DNA of 12,754 nt from an uncultured Clostridia bacterium. GTDB taxonomy: Bacteria; Bacillota; Clostridia; Christensenellales; CAG-917. The DNA lies in NCBI GenBank assembly GCA_947589635.1, contig CANQCC010000034.1, positions 1 to 12,754 on the forward strand, given 5' to 3'. The position numbers and the translations under genes are program-made. Shown here in pieces: positions 1 to 5,977 of the stretch (within the stretch, counting starts at the first letter, position 1; every line of letters begins with the position of its first letter). Below the pieces are notes generated by a model, which worked only from the letters and a program-made list of their open reading frames with translations, was not told where the DNA came from and did not search any database.

Positions 1-48
1 GTTTATCAAACTCCACCAAACGCCGTCAGTTGATGATGGCAGGGCAAT

Positions 49-77
49 ACAATTTTCAAATCCGCCGTTTTGCTTAA
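49..77. repeat. Left 29-bp direct repeat (candidate attL)
   Basis: The block starts ACAATTTTCA and ends TTTTGCTTAA, and is identical to 12116-12144. Bases on either side differ between copies, so the identity ends sharply. The length suits site-specific recombination rather than a 2-8 bp transposon target duplication. The element-internal motif CTGATTGAAACA follows 14 bases further in. Bases 1-48 to the left would be host flank and show no gene. Confidence 0.75.
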
Positions 78-91
78 TGTAGGATTGTCAA

Positions 92-103
92 CTGATTGAA
101 ACA
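92..103 (+). repeat. Terminal inverted motif CTGATTGAAACA, left copy
   Basis: This 12-mer is the exact reverse complement of 12093-12104. It sits 14 bases inside the left direct repeat, while the right copy sits 11 bases inside the right repeat. In an excised circle the two would flank the 29-bp core symmetrically, like recombinase arm sites (inference). Confidence 0.55.
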
Positions 104-144
104 AAGTTTTTTTGAGAAATTTTAAGAGTATTTTACATGGAAAG

Positions 145-153
145 TTATTCACA
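145..153 (+). promoter_or_regulatory. DnaA-box match TTATTCACA
   Basis: The 9-mer matches the bacterial DnaA-box consensus TTATNCACA exactly and lies 7 bases left of a perfect 30-bp palindrome in a noncoding region. A single box can occur by chance. Its place beside the palindrome makes a replication-related role plausible. Confidence 0.3.
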
Positions 154-160
154 GGGCGGT

Positions 161-190
161 CCTCTATCCCCCTGCGCAGGGGGATAGAGG
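161..190. repeat. Perfect 30-bp palindrome
   Basis: Two 15-base arms, CCTCTATCCCCCTGC and GCAGGGGGATAGAGG, are exact reverse complements with no spacer. In single-stranded DNA this folds to a 13-bp stem with a GCGC loop. Neither strand has a T-run after it, so it is not an intrinsic terminator. In an element with an ssDNA stage it is a candidate packaging signal or complementary-strand origin (inference). Confidence 0.85.
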
Positions 191-272
191 AAAAAGCGAG
201 CGTAAGGCAGACGAAAAGCGGACTTAATTGTGGGGAAAAGTACAAAAATGCCGCATGAGGATATAGCAAAAT

Positions 273-290
273 AGCCGTCGGCAGACGGCT
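273..290 (-). terminator. Intrinsic terminator after the transposase
   Basis: On the minus strand the arms AGCCGTC and GACGGCT enclose a TGCC loop and are followed by ATTTTGCT. The hairpin starts 28 bases past the transposase stop codon. The T-run is short, so termination may be partial. Confidence 0.55.
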
Positions 291-317
291 TGAAGAGGTC
301 GCGAGACACGGTTTCTT

Positions 318-1268
318 TTACTTTATGGCGCGGAGCTCCTTGTCTTTTTCGTTTGGAGATATCCACCGCCGTGGGTCTTCCGAAGAGCGCAAGACGCTTG
401 TCGGGATATTGTTGGAGCGCGCGAGGTATGCGGACATCTGCGCCTGTAGATCGTCAAAACTGTAATACCGCAGATATTTGTAGAATCGCTCGTTGTCGTT
501 TCGGTGGCTTCGCTCCACTTTGCCGTTATGCCGCGGAGTCCTCGGACGGATAAGCTGATGTTTTATTCCCAAAGCGTTGCAGAGCGCATCCAACTTGTGC
601 ACACGTCCGTCTTTCGTCACGTTTTGTAGAAATGTAAACTCAAAGCCGTTATCCGTCTGTATAACGTTCGGCACATAGCCGAAGAAGCAAAAACAGCGCT
701 GCACAAAATCAATAGTACTTTCTTGGCATTGCTCCTTATATGCGCGTATATAGCGTTTGCGGCTTGCCTCGTCTATGCACGTGTATTGATAATATCGCTC
801 CCGCGCGCCGTTTCCGGAGTAACACTCCAAAGGCACATACTTCACATCGATTTGCCACTTCTCGCCCAACTTCAAAGGCGTATCATATGGCTTTGGCTTG
901 TATGGCATGCGCTTTTTGCCTTTGTAGAACTCATTGCGCCGCAAATATCTGTATAATGTCACAGGGTTGCGGCGATAGCCGTAATTGCGGTATAGTTTGC
1001 CGTAAAGTTCGTTTAACCCGATATTCGGATTGCGACGTGTTAAAAGAGCTATCGCGCGTTTTTCCGCGTCCGTCTGTTCATTAGGATGATGCATGCCAAC
1101 ACGCGAGAATTGAGGCTGTAAGCTATCCAAAGAGCCGTCATATTGCTTGCGCCACCGCCATAAGGTGGAGCGGCTGATGTGATATCGTCTGCAGATCGTC
1201 AAGATGTTAGACGACCTAAGCGCATTAAGAGCGTTTAATTTTTCCTTTGCCGTAAATTTGTACATCAT
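318..1268 (-). CDS. IS481-group DDE transposase
   Basis: This 316-aa protein is a full-length IS481/IS3-like transposase that would cut and join transposon ends. Residues about 4-48 form a helix-turn-helix (RYHISRSTLWRWR). The rve-type catalytic core follows, with D141 (KWQIDVKYVP), D206 (VIQTDNGFEF) and E252 (RHNGKVERSHRND). The terminal NNIP...ISPNEK stretch is the usual end of the family, with a few extra residues before it. The ATG at 1268 is chosen over an upstream GTG because GGAGG lies five bases before it. No frameshift or stop interrupts it. Convincing inverted ends were not found, so it may be a resident insertion or a captured integrase of the prophage. It is the only intact recombination enzyme in the window. 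Confidence 0.93.
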   Translation of the reverse strand: MMYKFTAKEKLNALNALRSSNILTICRRYHISRSTLWRWRKQYDGSLDSLQPQFSRVGMHHPNEQTDAEKRAIALLTRRNPNIGLNELYGKLYRNYGYRRNPVTLYRYLRRNEFYKGKKRMPYKPKPYDTPLKLGEKWQIDVKYVPLECYSGNGARERYYQYTCIDEASRKRYIRAYKEQCQESTIDFVQRCFCFFGYVPNVIQTDNGFEFTFLQNVTKDGRVHKLDALCNALGIKHQLIRPRTPRHNGKVERSHRNDNERFYKYLRYYSFDDLQAQMSAYLARSNNIPTSVLRSSEDPRRWISPNEKDKELRAIK

Positions 1269-1370
1269 AATCACCTCCGTTTTCCGTACATTATTAAAAA
1301 TTTGAGGTCAACAACTTAGCCCCGATCGTTGAACAGACAAATGAAGATGCGCTAAAGAAAAAAACAAAAA

Positions 1371-1463
1371 GGAGGTTACCGCCATGTTGCACATTCTACA
1401 AGTGATATTAACCACTCTCCAAATCGTTTATATCATTGCAAAACTTTTCGGTGAACGGTAACC
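1371..1463 (+). promoter_or_regulatory. SD-sequestering long-range inverted repeat around the 25-aa ORF
   Basis: GGTTACCG (1374-1381) overlaps the end of the ribosome binding site, and CGGTAACC (1456-1463) spans the stop codon; they are perfect reverse complements. Extension on both sides (GAGG before, CCCTC after) could pair the Shine-Dalgarno itself with one bulge. In mRNA this would close the message on itself and block translation. Such 5'-to-3' pairing is known in type I toxin mRNAs; its use here is inference. Confidence 0.5.
1384..1461 (+). CDS. 25-aa hydrophobic peptide, type I toxin-like candidate
   Basis: A short plus-strand frame, opposite to almost every other prophage gene, begins 8 bases after AAAAAGGAGG, the strongest ribosome binding site in the window. 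The peptide starts MLHILQVILTTLQIV, continues with an isoleucine-rich stretch, and ends KLFGER: one short membrane-spanning helix with a charged C-terminus. That form resembles type I toxins and small membrane peptides in general, but there is no direct sequence match to a named family that I can claim. The message can fold so that its start and stop regions pair. No clear promoter was found upstream, and no antisense RNA promoter was identified. A leader peptide or chance frame is possible. Confidence 0.45.
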   Translation: MLHILQVILTTLQIVYIIAKLFGER

Positions 1464-1576
1464 GCCCTCATCGAAAGTGTAGCACATCTCATTTTGTCTG
1501 TCAACACCCCAGAACAGCCCCTGACCCGTAGGCAAGTCGTTGCCGGGAGAGCCTATAAAACTGCTTGAGAGTATTA

Positions 1577-1637
1577 CGCGGCACCTTGTACCTTATACGA
1601 GCGCGCGGCTCGCGCCGCGCGGGTACAAGGCGCCGCG
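1577..1637. repeat. Two-tier nested hairpin
   Basis: The outer arms are CGCGGC-A-CCTTGTACC (1577-1592) and GGTACAAGG-C-GCCGCG (1622-1637), with one mismatch. Inside lies a second stem, GCGCGGC (1603-1609) and GCCGCGC (1614-1620), with a TCGC loop. The 15-bp outer and 7-bp inner GC-rich stems are far beyond chance. They could be a Rep nicking or packaging structure on ssDNA (inference). Confidence 0.8.
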
Positions 1638-1678
1638 TTTTCACCGACCGACCGCTCCGGGCAAAGCGCTGCAGAGCC

Positions 1679-1715
1679 GAGCTTGCGCACGCTATCCCGC
1701 TTTTTGCGCAAGCTC
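1679..1715. repeat. 11-bp perfect inverted repeat
   Basis: GAGCTTGCGCA (1679-1689) and TGCGCAAGCTC (1705-1715) pair perfectly across a 15-base loop. It lies 41 bases right of the nested hairpin, and neither strand shows a terminator T-run after it. It is probably part of the same structured region. Confidence 0.75.
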
Positions 1716-1779
1716 CCGCCCTCCGCACGGTTATTTTTGTCTTAGAGCGGACACTATTTATCGTTTTTTGAAAACGCCG

Positions 1780-1802
1780 AAAAGCACCTAAACCATAGGT
1801 GC
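1780..1802 (-). terminator. Intrinsic terminator after rep
   Basis: On the minus strand GCACCTA and TAGGTGC pair across a five-base loop and are followed by TTTTCGG. The hairpin begins 37 bases after the rep stop codon, as expected for the end of the main minus-strand transcript. Confidence 0.65.
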
Positions 1803-1838
1803 AGACATCTCGCTTATTGTTAAGCCGCAGAATAAACC

Positions 1839-2789
1839 CTAAGCACTTCGGATACAGTCTTCAATACATAGTTGCCTGTATGAAAATTGTTTCACATCTC
1901 GTTCCCAATCTATTACGTCATCAAAAAGTATGTATTTCATCACGAAGTCCTGCATAGCAACTATTATATTGTGCGCCTCTATCTTCACCGCTATTTCCGT
2001 GTTTATCCCGCGGCTGTACACAATCTGCTCGCCTGTCTTGCCTATGTACTTCAAAATGTAGTCTATGGTGTTGCCTCTTTTTAGTTCCATTTCGCTTAAC
2101 TCCTCAAAATCATTGCGCCCGAAAGCCTTCGCAAAGAAGCTGTTCTCATGCCTCGTCTGCATAGCGTGCTGCGATGTGCTGTAATCTTGCATTTCCTCGA
2201 CGCTCCCGATCATCTCGCCGTCCGGAATGTAAAATAGTCCATGGAAGTGCAGCCGGTGAGTGTCTGGAGCTTCTTCGAAAACGCCCATGTACAGCCACCC
2301 GCGGCGCGTATGCAAATTACTGAGGCACTTTCTCAACTTCTTGCGAAAACTTTCCGCGCTATGCTTGTTGTCGTCGTACGTGAAAGTAACAAAATGAGTC
2401 CACTTATTCAAGTATGCTTTGCGGCGAAAACGCTTCTTGCGTGCGCGCAGTGCCCTTTGATTGCGGTCTATTTGCTTATCCACGTAGCTGTCGAGGTATT
2501 CCAAAGTCAAAGGAAATTCCCGGCGGAGCCCAGAGGCAATATGATCATGCGCGGCAGCGCCTCTAAGCCCCGCTTTACAAGCGGCGATATACAAGTCGTT
2601 TGCAAGGCCGTCCATAGCCGTCCTGTGTCTATGCTTCTGAGACGTCGCCGTCTGATAGTTAAGCATGCGGGTAGCAATATAATGCCCGCCGTCATTGTAG
2701 ACTTTGTACAACTGTTTGTCTTCCTCAACGGGGATATACCCGTCGTCGGCAAGAACCGGCGACAAATCATCATACCAATTTTGTACCAT
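1839..2789 (-). CDS. HUH rolling-circle replication initiator (Rep)
   Basis: This 316-aa protein is expected to nick one strand at the double-strand origin, stay covalently attached, and start rolling-circle copying. The three HUH motifs are in order: motif 1 FVTFTYDD (about 133-140); motif 2 HRLHFHGLFYIP with metal ligands H181 and H183; motif 3 YILKYIG with candidate catalytic Y244 and Y248 around K247. A basic stretch (about 112-126) precedes the catalytic domain. The ATG at 2789 is preferred over an upstream in-frame ATG because AAGAGGTG lies just before it. The gene follows the ATPase after 275 noncoding bases and has its own terminator. A broken relative lies at the right edge of the window (12547-12754). 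Phage and plasmid Reps of this class cannot be separated by sequence alone. Confidence 0.9.
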   Translation of the reverse strand: MVQNWYDDLSPVLADDGYIPVEEDKQLYKVYNDGGHYIATRMLNYQTATSQKHRHRTAMDGLANDLYIAACKAGLRGAAAHDHIASGLRREFPLTLEYLDSYVDKQIDRNQRALRARKKRFRRKAYLNKWTHFVTFTYDDNKHSAESFRKKLRKCLSNLHTRRGWLYMGVFEEAPDTHRLHFHGLFYIPDGEMIGSVEEMQDYSTSQHAMQTRHENSFFAKAFGRNDFEELSEMELKRGNTIDYILKYIGKTGEQIVYSRGINTEIAVKIEAHNIIVAMQDFVMKYILFDDVIDWERDVKQFSYRQLCIEDCIRSA

Positions 2790-3064
2790 AACACACCTCT
2801 TATAATATGGTTTTCTGCTTGCGAGGCAGTAAAGCGGCTTTTGCGGCATAAAGCGCTGCGCTATTTATTCCACAGTCCGCTTGACAGCCTGCATTTGTGC
2901 CATTTCTCTTGCCTTGCCGATAGCAACTCACGAGGGACAGCCCTTTCGGGGTCGCTATCCTTAAGGCAAATCATATGGCGCAAACCGCAATTAAATACGC
3001 TTTCAGCGGGAGCCTCTTCAATCTACAAGGGACAGCCCCGCCGTGACGGACTATACCGTCAGTC
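2790..3064 (-). promoter_or_regulatory. Structured leader region upstream of rep
   Basis: No gene is supported in these 275 bases. Read on the minus strand, a possible promoter is TTGAAG, 18 bases, TATTTA (about 2989-3018). Next comes a fold at 2919-2958 with closing stem GATAGC/GCTATC and an inner GACCCC-GAAA-GGGCTGTC hairpin with a GNRA loop. AGGGACAGCCC occurs twice on the plus strand (2933-2943 and 3028-3038). A TGACGG/CCGTCA hairpin lies just after the ATPase stop. These may control rep expression or bind Rep (inference). Confidence 0.35.
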
Positions 3065-5311
3065 CTAACTTGATGTAAATATCTTGCTTATCTCGGCTTG
3101 GAAATGCGAATTTTGCCGCGCCAGCTCCTCTTGTGTAGCCATTATATCGCCGTATTCCGCCAAGTCGTCCAAACTCACGCTGTTTTTCTCGGCGCGGGTC
3201 TCAAATATCGCAGAAAGGCAATCTGTGCGGAATCGGCGAGAGTATATCTTTTTCGGCATGCGATAATACTTGCACTTTTCCGTCTCGCCCTCAACGCCGT
3301 TAAGAGTTTTTTCAAGCACAAGATTAAGAGTTTGGCAATCAAACGTATTATGTATGCGCTCCACGTAACCGCCGAGACGGTCTACAACGGTCTTGACTAT
3401 GTGCATGAACAAAGTATTGTCCGAGCGCGTGAAGTTATAGTTAAGCCAAAACGCCTTATACTTGCCAAGCAGAAAATCATACAGCCCTTCAATGAGGTAA
3501 AACGGCGAGAAAAACGGCAAAGTGGACTTCATGTCGCCCTTGTCATGTATAGCGAGTTTCTCGCCGAGGTCTGCATTGTCCGCGCCGAGCGAACCAAGCC
3601 TTTGCATATCCGCAAGCATTTTTACAGGAACTCTATTGCGTATAACTACAGCATGACGCAACATCTTCACGCACGAGGCGTACAGGTCGTTTTTCTGATT
3701 GCACTCCGCGCTGTTCTTCTCAACGCCTTTAAGCTCGGGAGTGTTTTTGCGCTCCTTGTCCAGCTCCGTAATGACGTACACGCCAACGCCAAGCGCATTG
3801 CGATTAGGGTTGTCTTCTATCATCTTCACGCCGAGGCGGAACATGTCGTAATCTATGATATGGCTGTATCTTGACGTCATGCTCATCATGCGGCAATCTC
3901 GCTTGAAAAAGTCTGTATTCCAGACGGGGAAATTGCCGTCGTCCAGTTTTACCTTGTCCGAGCGTATAGAGTAATTGGAAATTATATAGGACGATTGCAC
4001 GGAATAGACAAAGTAGGCTTGCGCGTACTCCGTGAGGGCTTGCCATATGTCTATTACCTCAAGATTGTTATTGTAGGTCATGCCGTAACGGTCATAGTCA
4101 TAATCAAAAAACGCATTGCCACACTTGATGCCGAACGTCTCGTACAAGTAAGAAATGATTTTTGCCATGTTTTCGCCGTCCTCGTTTTCGGCAAACTTCA
4201 GATATTTTATGAAAGCGTTTTGAAGCGCTTGCACCCACGTTTTACAGCTCCACACATCGCAAATGATCTTTTTCTCAACGGCATACTTCAGAGCGCGCTC
4301 GAATTTACGGAAAGGGAAGTAGGGGAACCACTTATCCGTCTCCATAATGATGTCAAGCATATCGTCAAGTATCTGTACTTCGCAGGACAGCGCGATATCT
4401 GTTATAGCCGTAGTCTTGCCCACACCCATGGCGCCATATACCAATGTCACGACCCCGCGCTCGTTGATGAAACCGCGATTCTTGCGCTCGTTATGATACA
4501 GTCTATTGTATCCCACTTTGCGCGCGATGAGGTACAGCGCGATAAACACGCCTATGACCCATATCAACCATGGCACAACGCTGAATAGCGGCGTGAGGTC
4601 ATAAGCAAGCTTGTATACTTGCACGTATAAGCCCGCCGAAGTAATCGTGAAAGGCAGTATAAGCACGTAAGCGAAAAGTTCCACGATGATTGTAAACGCA
4701 TTGAAGTTAAGCGCCCATATGACAGCCCACGTTATAAGCCACCCTCTGCGATCTTTCAGAAACGCCCAAAACTCGGACAGCCACAACTTTGCGGGCTGAT
4801 ACGTCCTTGCGGATAACCTCTTGAAGATCTCAAGCGGTTTGCTGTCCTTTGCCTCCAAGCATTTTGTGCGCGTATACATTGCTATTGCGACCTTTAACAC
4901 AAGCAACACGGCGATTATGGGGATCGCGGCAATAACTATTATAAGCACGACCTTCAAAACGCTTGGGAAATATCCCAAGAAGTTAGCCTTGGAGCCAAAA
5001 AGCTGCCAAAAACGCACAAAGTCCACTTTGAACGTCGCCCAGTTTTCGGGCAGAGAAGATACGGGACTAAGACCAGGCAACAGCTCAAAGGGCTTCGGCA
5101 TTTTATTGACCGTAAGCTCGATACGATTGTCTATGCCAAGCAGCGTGCAAAAGTAATAGCCTACAGACAGCCCCAGATCTCGGAAAGCTTCCGCAATACG
5201 CCCCAGAGAGGAGCTGAACACAAGCAGCGTGCAAAGCAAGAAGCCTATGGTGACGACAAGACAGATATAATGCCTGTAATCTATAGATTTTATAAACTGT
5301 TTGATTTTCAT
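3065..5311 (-). CDS. Membrane-anchored P-loop ATPase, candidate phage assembly motor (Zot/pI-like)
   Basis: This 748-aa protein is the largest in the element. The N-terminal third is membrane-embedded, with hydrophobic segments at about 17-35, 118-142, 190-228 (one or two helices) and 243-264. The cytoplasmic ATPase follows: Walker A GAMGVGKT at 293-300, a likely Walker B strand VYVITELDKE at 511-520, and a sensor-like stretch near 550-575 (LRHAVVIRNR...ADMQRLGSL). Known: Zot/pI proteins use ATP hydrolysis to thread ssDNA into coat subunits at the inner membrane. Inference: same role here. Odd: classical pI has the ATPase first and one membrane helix after it, and is about 350-450 aa; here the order is reversed and the protein is much longer. 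The start ATG overlaps the stop of the 30-aa gene (ATGA), so the two are translationally coupled. A conjugation-like coupling ATPase is the main alternative. Confidence 0.72.
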   Translation of the reverse strand: MKIKQFIKSIDYRHYICLVVTIGFLLCTLLVFSSSLGRIAEAFRDLGLSVGYYFCTLLGIDNRIELTVNKMPKPFELLPGLSPVSSLPENWATFKVDFVRFWQLFGSKANFLGYFPSVLKVVLIIVIAAIPIIAVLLVLKVAIAMYTRTKCLEAKDSKPLEIFKRLSARTYQPAKLWLSEFWAFLKDRRGWLITWAVIWALNFNAFTIIVELFAYVLILPFTITSAGLYVQVYKLAYDLTPLFSVVPWLIWVIGVFIALYLIARKVGYNRLYHNERKNRGFINERGVVTLVYGAMGVGKTTAITDIALSCEVQILDDMLDIIMETDKWFPYFPFRKFERALKYAVEKKIICDVWSCKTWVQALQNAFIKYLKFAENEDGENMAKIISYLYETFGIKCGNAFFDYDYDRYGMTYNNNLEVIDIWQALTEYAQAYFVYSVQSSYIISNYSIRSDKVKLDDGNFPVWNTDFFKRDCRMMSMTSRYSHIIDYDMFRLGVKMIEDNPNRNALGVGVYVITELDKERKNTPELKGVEKNSAECNQKNDLYASCVKMLRHAVVIRNRVPVKMLADMQRLGSLGADNADLGEKLAIHDKGDMKSTLPFFSPFYLIEGLYDFLLGKYKAFWLNYNFTRSDNTLFMHIVKTVVDRLGGYVERIHNTFDCQTLNLVLEKTLNGVEGETEKCKYYRMPKKIYSRRFRTDCLSAIFETRAEKNSVSLDDLAEYGDIMATQEELARQNSHFQAEISKIFTSS

Positions 5312-5400
5312 ATTTGCCTCGCCGTATATACCACATAGCCCACAAACAGGGCTATGAGAATGATAATTATGACATAGATGACTGATTTTAGTATCTTCAT
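5308..5400 (-). CDS. 30-aa single-helix membrane peptide, candidate minor coat protein
   Basis: The frame starts MKILKSVIYVIIIILI and ends VVYTARQI, forming one membrane helix with a basic N-terminal side and a short polar end. An AAGAGG ribosome binding site lies six bases before the ATG, and the stop overlaps the ATPase start (ATGA), so translation is coupled. Known: filamentous phages encode two minor coat proteins of 32-33 aa (pVII, pIX), each a single membrane helix. Inference: this peptide could have that role, or help the ATPase in the membrane. It could also be the main coat subunit, as no better candidate is visible. It lies directly downstream of the left-facing side of a conserved 48-bp regulatory block. 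Confidence 0.65.
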   Translation of the reverse strand: MKILKSVIYVIIIILIALFVGYVVYTARQI

Positions 5401-5414
5401 AATAACCTCTTATT

Positions 5415-5462
5415 TTGAAAGTACACTTTCAATTTTTGCAAGTTTGCAAATTTTTGTTGACA
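5415..5462. repeat. Conserved 48-bp regulatory block, copy 1
   Basis: This block matches 6311-6358 at 47 of 48 positions. It contains the dyad TTGAAAGTACACTTTCAA, a second dyad TTTGCAAGTTTGCAAA, and ends with the -35 hexamer TTGACA of a plus-strand promoter. On its left it faces the ribosome binding site of the 30-aa gene, so it may regulate both directions. Strong conservation away from coding sequence points to shared binding proteins. Confidence 0.8.
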
Positions 5463-5489
5463 TATTACAATATTTTGTATATATTGTAA
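5457..5489 (+). promoter_or_regulatory. Plus-strand promoter with dyad operator, copy 1
   Basis: TTGACA at 5457-5462, a 17-base spacer and TATATT at 5480-5485 match the sigma-70-type consensus. A dyad TTACAATAT (5465-5473) with ATATTGTAA (5481-5489) overlaps the spacer and -10, where a repressor would block polymerase. The second copy has a dyad of the same kind at the same offset. Confidence 0.75.
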
Positions 5490-5491
5490 CT

Positions 5492-5590
5492 GAGGTTTGC
5501 ACAACTTATATAAGTTTATAAGTTTGTCGGAGACAATTGTCGCCCGACCGTGCGTCAGGAAGTAGCCAAGAGCTACTTCTTCTCTTTTTT
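5492..5590 (+). ncRNA. Putative small structured RNA 1
   Basis: About 99 nt are expected from the promoter to the terminator; the 5' end is estimated from the -10. The RNA contains AACTTATATAAGTT (5503-5516), a stem GTCGG/CCGAC (5526-5548) enclosing palindromic GACAATTGTC, and the terminator hairpin. It has no start codon with a ribosome binding site, so it is probably not a message. It runs against the main transcripts and overlaps the last bases of the 133-aa gene by 18 bases. Possible roles are an antisense or regulatory RNA, a replication-control RNA, or an RNA partner of the neighbouring basic protein. The function is unknown. Confidence 0.6.
5559..5590 (+). terminator. Intrinsic terminator of RNA 1
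   Basis: GAAGTAGC and GCTACTTC form an 8-bp stem with a CAAGA loop, followed by TTCTCTTTTTT. The T-run is only on the plus strand, which fixes the direction. It overlaps the 3' end of the minus-strand 133-aa gene. Confidence 0.8.
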
Positions 5591-5974
5591 ATGTTTTTTG
5601 ACTCCAGTAAAATACACCGCTTTATCTCTATCACGATTTGATAGTGAAAAGCGCTTTTTGCCCTCTGGAAACACATCCTTATCTGACAAACGCAAAGGCT
5701 TATTTGACATGCGATTTTTATTATATTGCTTATAATAAACACCCGTGCGTTTTGGCAAGCCGTAGCGCTCATGGTTTATTTCCACGAGCGCTTTATCCGC
5801 ATTCCGTCCGTTTTCATCAACTTTCTTTATGCTCTTCAGCTTTGCCACAGTGACGTTATTATTGCGTTCCTTAACAACAACGTAATTCCTTTCCGGCTTC
5901 GTTTCCTTGTCTATGTACTTAGTTCTGCCACGATATACATCGCCGACATGCCCTTTATCTTTATTCTTCGCCAT
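5573..5974 (-). CDS. Basic 133-aa protein of unknown function
   Basis: I do not recognise a named family with confidence. The protein is highly charged, and its C-terminal KKHKKEKK tail suggests nucleic-acid binding. Residues about 10-60 (GDVYRGRTKYI, ERNYVVVKERNN, VTVAKLKSIKK) form a beta-rich pattern distantly like the PemK/MazF barrel; this is weak. A later stretch (LVEINHERYGL, then NKPLRLSDKDVF) loosely parallels the 147-aa neighbour. The ribosome binding site AAGAGG lies within the last codons of the 85-aa gene and four bases separate the frames, so they share a message. The stop lies inside the terminator of the convergent small RNA 1. It may be a DNA- or RNA-binding virion or regulatory protein, or a toxin. 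Confidence 0.7.
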   Translation of the reverse strand: MAKNKDKGHVGDVYRGRTKYIDKETKPERNYVVVKERNNNVTVAKLKSIKKVDENGRNADKALVEINHERYGLPKRTGVYYKQYNKNRMSNKPLRLSDKDVFPEGKKRFSLSNRDRDKAVYFTGVKKHKKEKK

Positions 5975-5977
5975 AGA

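Larger units (their letters stand above)
78..317. other. Noncoding stretch between left repeat and transposase
   Basis: No supported gene is seen. The short reading frames here have no ribosome binding site or recognisable product. The stretch holds the left inverted motif, a DnaA-box match, a perfect 30-bp palindrome and the transposase terminator. No clear transposon end matching a partner beyond the transposase start was found. Confidence 0.6.
1462..1838. other. Hairpin-rich noncoding region downstream of rep, candidate replication origin or packaging region
   Basis: No gene is supported. The stretch holds several strong dyads: GGCAA/TTGCC around 1531-1544; a two-tier structure at 1577-1637; an 11-bp stem at 1679-1715; CGTTTT/AAAACG at 1762-1776; and the rep terminator at 1780-1802. 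The GC-rich 1577-1720 block differs from the AT-richer genes. Filamentous phages carry origins and the packaging hairpin in intergenic regions, so an origin or packaging role is inferred from position and structure alone. Confidence 0.45.

Noticed and set aside
49..77. Direct repeat as a standard XerCD dif site
   Set aside because: It does not show the 11-bp near-inverted arms of the known Firmicutes or E. coli dif consensus; host dif was not available for comparison.
161..190. 30-bp palindrome as a terminator
   Set aside because: Neither strand has a T-run after the stem.
86..1334. IS481 ends as TGTCAAC... on the left and GTTGAACA on the right
   Set aside because: The match needs a gap and is short; not good enough to call transposon boundaries.
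1540..1791. Overlapping open frames on both strands in the hairpin region
   Set aside because: They arise from GC-rich palindromes, have arginine-rich low-complexity products and lack start signals.
2850..2980. 37-codon minus-strand frame before rep
   Set aside because: No ribosome binding site, and it passes through the structured leader; no support as a gene.
2241..3068. Long plus-strand open frame opposite rep
   Set aside because: It lies mostly antisense to the well-supported Rep, has no ribosome binding site, and its product shows no domain; it is a coding shadow.
3098..3874. Plus-strand open frames opposite the ATPase (also 3995-4588)
   Set aside because: Antisense to a protein with clear Walker motifs; no start signals and no plausible product.
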